DNA from: Dugong dugon | Taxonomy: Eukaryota; Chordata; Mammalia; Sirenia; Dugongidae | Direction of reading: 5' to 3' | Assembly (NCBI GenBank): GCA_030035585.1 | Contig: CM057464.1 | Location: forward strand, 74,508,919 to 74,572,918 | Length of the DNA stretch: 64,000 nt | Shown here: one piece after another, positions 56,833 to 64,000 of the stretch | How positions within the stretch are numbered: position 1 is the first letter of the stretch | How the letters are laid out: each line of letters begins with the position of its first letter | The notes under the pieces: generated by a model | What the model saw: only the letters and a program-made list of their open reading frames with translations | Told to the model about the DNA's origin: nothing | Database searches by the model: none | Program-made: the position numbers and the translations under genes

Positions 56833-57218
56833 CAAAAAAAAAAAGCCATTGTTGTTGAGTCAATTCCAACTCATAGTGACCCTACAGGACAAAGTAGAAC
56901 TGCCCCATAGGGTTTCCAAGGCTGTAATCTTTAGGAAGGGAGCCCTGGTGGCAAAGTGGTTAAGAGCTTGGCTGCTAACCAAAAGGTTGGCAATTGAAAT
57001 CTGCCTATTGCTTCTTAGAAACCCTGTGGGGCAATTCTACTCTGTCCTACAGGGTTGCTATGAGTCAGAATGTACTGATGGTAACTTTTTTCTTTCCTCT
57101 GAGTAATCTTTATGGAAGCAGACTGCCACATCTTTCTCCTGTGGAGAGACTGGTGGGTTCAAATCACCAACCTTTCAGTTAGCAGTAAAGCGCTTAACCA
57201 CTCCACCACCAAGTCTCC
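56833..57218 (-). mobile_element. AfroSINE long variant, split by a plus-strand SINE
   Basis: An A-run and 'gttgttgagtcaattccaac' to 'ggctgtaatctttaggaag' (56833-56938), resuming at 57104 with 'taatctttatggaagcagac' and ending 'accaccaagtctcc'. Confidence 0.9.
56939..57103 (+). mobile_element. AfroSINE short form nested in the long-variant SINE
   Basis: GGAGCCCTGGTGGCAAAGTGG to 'gagtcagaatgtactgatgg' plus a T-rich tail. Target duplication TAATCTTTAGGAAG (56925-56938) and TAATCTTTATGGAAG (57104-57118), one base different in length. Confidence 0.9.
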
Positions 57219-59787
57219 TTGGTCGCAAGCTAACACCCACCCATTAAATTGAGAAGGAGAGTGGCAAGGAAACAGAAATAATCAGCTTGAGAATTATGTA
57301 TAGAAAAGAAATTTGGGTGCAGTTTTTGATACATGGAACTGACTATAAACAAAGATTTCAGAAACCCATGGAGTTTTTAGGGATAATGTATTACTTAAAG
57401 AACCAAGAGTCCAGATGAAAAAAAAAATATCTTGACTGATTGAGACTTAAAAGTTCCTGTGGGCCCCTAAACTTTCACAAGCAAGAGGCTGACTTTGAAA
57501 ACTGCCACAAACACCCATTTTGAATATGGCCAAGGAGAATAATGGATAAGGAAAATCGTCTCAGAGGGCAGAGTAAAGAACCACACAAGAAAATTAGACA
57601 AGGAATTCCCTTCTAGAGAACATTATCAGAGCCCAACAAAGAACTTTCCCCACTACCCAAAGTACCAGAGTACCAGGCAGGTCTTTACAGTGATTACTGC
57701 ACAGGATTCCAGCATTGCTATGGATTAGTGATTTCTGAGTGTCTCCCTCCCTTCCCTTTTCCCAATAAGAAGTTTACTAATTTTATCCTGTCCATGATCA
57801 CTATTGTATAGCATGTATGAGGGCAGGGAGAGGGAGGAATGACTTGTGCTTTTAGCTAGTAGTTTAATGGATCAAGAGGAGGCATACTTGGGCTTGATGA
57901 AAAAGAATCGCTCAGCCCTGAGATCCTGGACTTTGAGCTGGATGCAGTGATAGCTGGGGTCAGTTTTGAGGCTGGGGTTAGTGTTCTCTGAGTGAAGAGG
58001 TAAAAGTCACCTGATCGTTGGTGTCCAGAAGGCAGACAATGGCAGATACTCTTTGTGGTCCCCATATGCATGTGTTGCTTTATATTTCTTTAGACATGGA
58101 CAACTTTCTCTAAAATGTTAGACTGACCCTTGAGAGGGAAGTCAGGTCCATGCAGAGCTGGATCAAACCGATGTATGTTGCCTATAGTCCTGACTCCTAA
58201 AATATCTCTTGCATACATTCTCTTTTGTCTACAAGGCTGGGACCAAAGATTCTAAGTTGGTGAAGCCACATTGATAAAAGTGTCTGAGATTCCTGAGGGA
58301 TTGCTTTGAAGAGAAGCACTCCACCTGCTTCAAGCTGCAATATCAAGAACACACTAGCTGTCTTACAGCAGCTAAAGTTATTACCCTGAATAAGACAAAG
58401 GCAGATTGTGTAGCTGCTTCCAAATCAAGTCATATCCTAGAACTGAACCAATGAAGTACCATCTACTATGGACGTTATCCTTTTAGAAGAATATTTTGGG
58501 GGGGCAAAAAGGAATCCAGCAAAAGCAGTAAAGGACTTAGAATGCCCTCATAGAGGACCAGAGACCTGTTTAAGGCAAATGATTTATCATCCCTAGGGAA
58601 GCAAGATGGGAGATGTGGGGAGCAGCCATGTAAAATATGAGAGTGGATGTCCTAGACTGAAAATGGAATATCTACTCATATCTACAGTCATGTACTTTTT
58701 TTTTTTTAAGTTAGATGCCTTGAGATGATAGGCATGTTCAGAGATGATATATTGGTATTGGTATATTGGCTTTGGCATTGGCTCAAGATACACAGGCGGC
58801 CGGCCACTTCAGGATCTGGGACTGGTGAGCTGAGGCAGATACTAGAGAATGAAGGCAACCAAGGTAGATCCTACTAAATTCTAGAAAATAACAGGATTTA
58901 TAGGGATGCATTAGGGGTGCCCTGGGAGGAATTTGAACCTCAATTTAACCACACTATGGAGAGTGGAGGGAGTGGAAATGTTCAGAGACATAAAATTGAA
59001 GAAGAGCTCTGAATATTTTTTAAAATTTCCTCACATGAGGATTTTTTGTTTAAGAGATGCAAATATATCAGCTTTGGATCATGGCATCTTGCATGCTTTA
59101 TGATGTAAGTCTTTTACTGTGTAGAATGCCAAATATACTAATATAGCAAGAGTTGAAATTTACACACTATAACTCAAATGTGCAAAAAATACACTTTGAA
59201 AATCCAAAAATGATGTCATCTTGTCTCAAGTTTCCATTTCTACCCAGTACATTAAAAAAAAAAAATCAAATATGTTCAAGGGATCTTGTTTCTTTTAGGG
59301 TCTACAGTCTCTGGTATTATTAATTCACATATTTAACTATATAAAATAATTCAAATTTTAATTATTCCCTTTCTCATTCTTCAGCTTCACTTCTAAGGAA
59401 ATCTATGGTCTCAAGGGGTTAAGCTACCTATTCCCTGGCAATCAAGCTTAACCTACTTTGTCATTGAGAACTCTCTGTCCATACTTGTTGAGATGTGCTT
59501 GGTCCAATCTGGTTTATCTGGTCTTTGTGCTTGCATCAGCTTCCAAATTCCACTGACCCCCCATAGCACCAGGATACACACTGTCTGCAGCCCCCTTCTA
59601 CAATCTGGTTCTTTTATGCACTTCTATGTCTGCCAGCAGGACACAAGGAAACTTCTACTTTCCCAAAACACCATGCTCAGGCTGTGGGGATGTGGGACTA
59701 CTATCTCAATCCCATTTACTTAGACATTTGCCTCAACCAGTTCTAATTTACTGCCCTGCCTTATGGTTCTCATATCATGCTGACTAT
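57219..59787. other. 2.5 kb unclassified, with GC-richer portion 57240-59030
   Basis: Longer unique-looking words such as 'ggatcaagaggaggcatact' and 'tgaaaaagaatcgctcagcc', but no intact frame and no repeat family I can name with confidence. It could be an old LTR-retroelement interior or unique DNA. Confidence 0.35.
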
Positions 59788-59985
59788 GTTGTTCGGTGCC
59801 ATCGAGTTAATTCTGACTCATAGCAATGCCATGTGACAGAGTAGAACTGCTCCATAGGGTTTTGTTGGCTGTAATCATTAAGGAAGCAGATCACCAGGTC
59901 TTTCTCCTTCAGGGCCACTAGGTGGGTTCGAATCTGCAACCTTTAGGTTAGCACCCAAGCACTTATCCCACCACCAGGGCTCCTT
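59788..59985 (-). mobile_element. AfroSINE long variant with target duplication
   Basis: 'gttcggtgccatcgagttaa', the module 'gaagcagatcaccaggtctt', and head end 'caccagggctcc'. ATGCTGACTAT (59777-59787) and ATGCTGAATAT (59986-59996) flank it. Confidence 0.9.
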
Positions 59986-59996
59986 ATGCTGAATAT

Positions 59997-60554
59997 AGTG
60001 CTCAATATCCTAAGGTGTGATGAACAGACCTGCTCCTCAGAGATTCTTCTGCACTTCCTCTCTTCCCCACACGGAAAGGAAGCCGGGACCCTCAGGTTAT
60101 ATTTCTGACTCAAACTCTTCCTTTCTTTCTCTGCAGCTCCACCTCCCAGCAGTGGAAGGGCTTTCCATTTTCCATGCCTATAGGATAAAAATTTCCGATA
60201 ATATATTGTCCTTAGATGAAAATGAGCCTTAGCCTTAGAATAGCTTCAGGGGCTACAGGTGAAATAAGGTAGTGAACAATGAGGGCTAACTCTCACTGTT
60301 GAAAGGACTTCCCCGTGCCTATTCACTGAATCATGAGAACAATCCAAACACTACTTTTCCACCCTCAACTACGTAGAATGAACTTTGGGTCAGAACAATT
60401 TGAAAAACCTCAATACATAGCCACTACTCTGAGCAAACTCATGAGCACAGACTAAGGCTTAGTAATGAGGCATCAAATGCAGAGTTACATAGCACTGAGA
60501 GAAATTAGCGTGGGACATAGGAAAGAGACAGCTTACTGAATCATCAGAGATCTT
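59997..60554. other. Nothing recognised
   Basis: Mixed composition. The 71-codon frame at 60017 has no recognisable product. Confidence 0.5.
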
Positions 60555-60569
60555 AACACTGATGTCTAA

Positions 60570-60724
60570 AAACCCATTGCCGTTGAGTCGATTCCGACTC
60601 GTAGCGACCCTATAGGACAGAGTAGAACTGCCCCATAGAGCTTCCAAGGAGCAGCTAGTGGATTCAAACTGCTGACCTTTCGATCAGCAGCCATAGCTCT
60701 TAACCACTGTGCCACCAGGGCTCC
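60570..60724 (-). mobile_element. AfroSINE short form, little diverged, with target duplication
   Basis: 'cgttgagtcgattccgactc' keeps several CpGs, a sign of youth. Flanks AACACTGATGTCTAA (60555-60569) and AACATTGGTATCTAA (60725-60739) agree at 12 of 15 positions. Confidence 0.9.
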
Positions 60725-60765
60725 AACATTGGTATCTAAGGGTTATAAATCCTTTGTGAGAAAAA

Positions 60766-60836
60766 AGAAGCCACTCTATGGGGTCACTATGCATGAGAAT
60801 CGACTCCACTGCAATGTTTTGTTTGTTTGTTTGTTT
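60766..60836 (+). mobile_element. SINE/RTE 3'-end remnant with (GTTT)n tail
   Basis: 'ctatggggtcactatgcatg', 'agaatcgactccactgcaat', then GTTT repeats. Confidence 0.65.
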
Positions 60837-60969
60837 AAATATATCCTTTTATAATTTTGGGATATTTAACAAAATTTATATAAACCTCTTTATATAAATT
60901 CTAATCAGTCATTCTCAACACATTTAGAAGTTTTTAAAAATCTAAGCTGAATTCCTCCCTTAAATATTT

Positions 60970-61363
60970 TTATAAATAAATACTTAAATTGGATAGATAT
61001 ATTTGATAATTACAGTCATGGCACACACAAAAAAAGAGCTAAATAATTCCCCTTTGCGATTTTTGTCTTAACTCACAGTCTTCTCCAATCACACAGGCCT
61101 TCTTGATTTTTCTTGAAGACACCTGTACAAGGGCCACTGCACTGCGGTTACCTCTGCCTGGAATGCCCTCCTCCACCCATATCACAGGGTTCACACCCTC
61201 ACTTCACTCAGGTTTCTAATCAATTGCAGCCTATCAGAGTAGCATTTTCTGACCACACTTTTTATAAAATGGAACCTTCCTTCACTCTTCCACTTCTCTC
61301 CTTTATTTTTCTTCAAAGGACCTATCATTGTCTAACATAGTAAATGTTTATTTATCTACGTAC
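60970..61363 (+). repeat. L2 LINE, 3' part, first half
   Basis: 'cacaggccttcttgattttt', 'tacctctgcctggaatgccc' and 'gtagcattttctgaccacac' match the L2 end. It resumes after the Tigger-like element at 61832. Confidence 0.75.
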
Positions 61364-61365
61364 TA

Positions 61366-61829
61366 CAGGCAGTTCCCAGATCTGTTCCTAAGTGTGTCTT
61401 TAAGAATTTGTAGGTAAGTCAGTTCTTATTTAGCCTTGAGTGCAAGAAAAGGCATTAAGCTGCACATGGAGCAGGTGAAGTTGCTTGTGACGAATTTGTT
61501 GCGAATAAGGATCGGTTCAAGGAAACTTTGTTGTGCAGTGGTTAAAGTGCTCGGCTGCCAATCGAAAGGTCAGTAGTTCAAACCCACCAGCCGCTCTGGG
61601 AGATAGATGTGGCAGTCTGCTTCCATAAAGATTTAGAGCCCTGGAAATCCTATGGGACGGTTCTACTCTGGCCTACCATGAGTTGGAATCAACTGGACAG
61701 TACTGGGTTTGGTTTGGTTTGGTTTAAGAGCTGGCTCAATTATTTCAAAATTAGGGAAAATTTACTTAACATTAAAGGGCAAGTATGAGTTCTTCATAAG
61801 TCAGACGTTCGTAACCCGGGGACTTACTG
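61366..61829. mobile_element. Second Tigger-like element, interrupted by a SINE
   Basis: CAGGCAGTTCCCAGATCTGTTC at the left and 'gttcgtaacccggggactta' + CTG at the right are imperfect inverted termini. TA lies on both sides (61364-61365, 61830-61831). No transposase frame. Confidence 0.7.
61521..61726 (+). mobile_element. AfroSINE long variant inside the Tigger-like element
   Basis: 'gttgtgcagtggttaaagtg' head, 'gtagttcaaacccaccagcc' B-box-like, module 'gcagtctgcttccataaaga', 'gagttggaatcaactggaca' end and (GGTTT)n tail. Confidence 0.9.
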
Positions 61830-61831
61830 TA

Positions 61832-61950
61832 TTTTCCCTACTACAGTATAAGCTCCATGAAAGAAGAAACAATCTGTCTTGTTCTTATGTGTCCCTAGTG
61901 GCTAGAAAAGTATAGCCACACAAAAAATATTTGTTGAATAAGTGAACTAG
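61832..61950 (+). repeat. L2 LINE 3' end, second half
   Basis: 'cagtataagctccatgaaag' and 'aaaaaatatttgttgaataa' are the L2 terminus continuing from 61363. Confidence 0.75.
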
Positions 61951-62311
61951 ACTGTATCTTCCTGCATTTGCTATGTATTACATACACATGTGTAGAAAGA
62001 CTTGGAGGATGTTAAAAACATATGGGAATAGTTGTAATGTGGTGAGATTATAGGTGGGCTTTCTTCCTTTAATTTTTCAAAGCTGAAGTTTAGACTTAAT
62101 AAGAATTATAATAATATGCACATCATAACTTGGAATTAACAGTATTTCCCCTGTCTTCAGAATATTTTTTTGAGGATCAAATTAGGTAATAAATGTGAAA
62201 TTATTCTGAAAATGGTAAAGATTTTTTGAATGGAAGATATTACCTAAATGTAATGTTATTTAAGCTAAGTCTATTGGTAGAAGTGAATTATTAAGATAAT
62301 TAACAACTAAT
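61951..62311. other. Nothing recognised
   Basis: AT-rich sequence. Confidence 0.5.
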
Positions 62312-62320
62312 AAATGGTAT

Positions 62321-62696
62321 CCATCACCTGTCTGTCAGTTTGGTGCACTGTGGTAGCTTGTATATTGCTATGATGCTGGAAGCTATGCCACTAGTATTTC
62401 AAATACTAGTAGGGTCACCCATGGTAGACAAGTTTCAGCAGAGCTTTTAGACTAAGACTAGGAAGAAAGGCCTAGTGATCTACTTACAAATATTAGTCCG
62501 TGCAAACCTTAGAATATTGTCCAATATAGTGCTGGTAGATGAGCCCTCTAGATTGGAAGGCACTCAAAAGACACAGTGGCTGCAACAAAGAACTCTAGCG
62601 CAGATAATGCAGAACTGGGCGACATTTCACTCTGTTTATACTTGGTGTCTCCATGAGTCTGAGATGACTCAGCAGCAAATAACAGCAGCAACAAAC
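62321..62696 (+). mobile_element. Internally deleted RTE (5' end fused to 3' end)
   Basis: 62329-62573 matches the first 250 bp of the long RTE ('gatgctggaagctatgccac' to 'agatgagccctctagattgg'). At 'cactcaaaagacacagtggc' it jumps to the last ~120 bp ('tggctgcaacaaagaactct' to 'caaataacagcagcaacaa'). AAATGGTAT (62312-62320) and AAATGATAT (62697-62705) are the probable duplication. It therefore inserted in this short form, a non-autonomous RTE derivative. Confidence 0.85.
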
Positions 62697-62705
62697 AAAT
62701 GATAT

Positions 62706-63708
62706 AGAATAAAAACAGATTCACAAGTCTCTTAATGTTCCATATTATCTTTCTACATTTATTGGATTATCTACCATTTTAGTTTGCTTATGAGGAATTT
62801 ATTAAAATCTCCTTCCAGTTTCTTCTGTTTCTCAATATGTCAGACAAACTTTTAAATTATTTCATGGATTACATATTTTGCACACTACTTCTATATAAAT
62901 ATATCCCATACATAAAGGCAAACCAGGAATATGTTCTGATAAATATTATGGCTTGTATATTTAATGAAAGCATATTGGAGAATATAAAAAACCTTTTTAG
63001 ACAACATATGTAAGAGGAGAGAAATCTACCTTATGATGAAAGATCAAGTAATGCTCAAAATATTAACACTGATATTGACCTGTAGTCCACTGGGGGAAAA
63101 AGGGGTAGAATAAAATATGATATATGACAATACACTAGAGCGACAGACACCTTACTCTACTTCATATGTGGCTTCCAAAGGGGAGGAAGCAACCCCTAAA
63201 TCTTGAATAATTTGTCTAAATTTTTCTGTAGCTTCACATCATCTTAACACTTTTAATTTTACATTTAGCTAAATATTTATTTTCCTTCTCCAGTTCTCCT
63301 ACCTTTTGAACACACTGTCCTCTTCCCAGAGTACTTAAGTAACTAGCAACTGTAAAGTTCATTATAGTATCATTTATAGCTTTGAATTCAAGTCCATAAA
63401 GCCAAGAAACTGAAAAGTAAACTATTACTTCTTAGAAATACTACAGGCTTGTTCCCACCAGAAGTGGGAGTAGTAGTACAATCTTTCAGGCAAAATAATA
63501 CATGCCAGTGACCTAAAAAAATAATGAATATTTTGTCTTAGCATTCTTTTTATAACAAGTACCTGGTATTCTAATTAGGGACTATTGGACCAATCAACAG
63601 GTTTTTAATGAGCTTAGCAAAGTACCAGTTACTGTGTTAAAACGCATCTGGTGTAAAACATACTCACCATCATGTCTCCACACCCTGCTCCCTCCAAGAC
63701 AGACAGAC
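62706..63708. other. 1 kb AT-rich sequence, nothing recognised
   Basis: No frame or repeat I can name. Confidence 0.5.
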
Positions 63709-64000
63709 TGTCATGGATTGAATTGTGTCTCCCAAAAATATCTGTCAACTTGGCTGGGTCATGATTCCCAGTATTGTATGATTGTGTACCATTTTGTAAT
63801 CTGATGTGATTTCCTTATGTGTTGTAAACTCTATCGCCATGATGTAATAAAATGGATTAGTGGCAGTCATACTGATGAGGTCTACAAGATTAGATAGTGT
63901 CTTAAGTCAATCTCTTTTGAGATATAAAAGAGAGAAGTGAGCAAAGACACCTGGTAACCTCATACCACCATGAGAGCAATGTTGGGAGCAGAGCACGTCC
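63709..64000 (+). mobile_element. ERVL-type LTR, cut by window end
   Basis: TGTCATGGATTGAATTGTGT begins the same LTR family as 1106-1614. The last bases ('gggagcagagcacgtcc') correspond to about 1395-1411 of that copy, so roughly 200 bp should lie beyond the window. Whether it is a solo LTR or the 5' LTR of a provirus cannot be seen. Confidence 0.85.

Overview
This window reads as gene-poor nuclear DNA from a placental mammal, almost certainly an afrotherian and most likely an elephant or another paenungulate. The evidence is the retroelement mix. There are many copies of a tRNA-headed SINE whose 3' end matches an RTE-clade LINE (AfroSINE type). There are several copies of that RTE LINE, ERVL-type LTRs, a long lineage-specific L1, and the pan-mammalian background of L2, MIR and old L1. 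I see no host protein-coding exon, rRNA gene, functional tRNA gene or CRISPR array. Open reading frames of 60 to 250 codons are retroelement fragments or chance.

Layout. 1-5.4 kb: MIR, AfroSINEs, an ERVL-type solo LTR with a GATGC target duplication, then about 2.6 kb without recognisable content. 5.5-10.7 kb: a 5'-truncated RTE, an old L1-like piece, then an almost complete RTE (7613-10732) with a probable duplication. 10.9-11.5 kb: a MaLR-like LTR. 12.17-20.82 kb: the dominant feature, an 8.6-kb near-full-length L1 on the + strand with a 19-bp target duplication. It has a 5' region of tandem monomers, a broken ORF1, a lysine-rich spacer, a broken ORF2 and a long 3' UTR. 21-25 kb: L2 fragments and SINEs. 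25.1-26.3 kb: a Tigger-like DNA transposon holding a SINE and an ERVL-type solo LTR. 27-40 kb: L2, old L1, MIR and a hAT-like piece, with scattered SINEs. 40.3-41.5 kb: a minus-strand L1 3' end. 43-52 kb: RTE pieces (one RTE nested in another), L2 and MIR, and two copies of an unclassified repeat. 53-64 kb: another RTE fragment, SINE-in-SINE insertions, a second Tigger-like element nested in L2, an internally deleted RTE derivative, and an ERVL-type LTR cut by the window end.

How the parts relate. The RTE reading frame appears to end inside its CTAACAACAACA tail, and that same tail ends the SINE at 2588-2750. This supports RTE machinery mobilising the SINEs (inference). The most unusual observation is in the L1 5' region. 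Each of three tandem monomers carries a YY1-like motif on the opposite strand. The ATG inside each motif has a strong Kozak context and opens an antisense reading frame of 83, 118 or 98 codons, with similar lysine/arginine-rich peptides. The arrangement recalls the antisense ORF0 of primate L1, but I do not recognise the sequence. Family names are from memory; no database search was possible.
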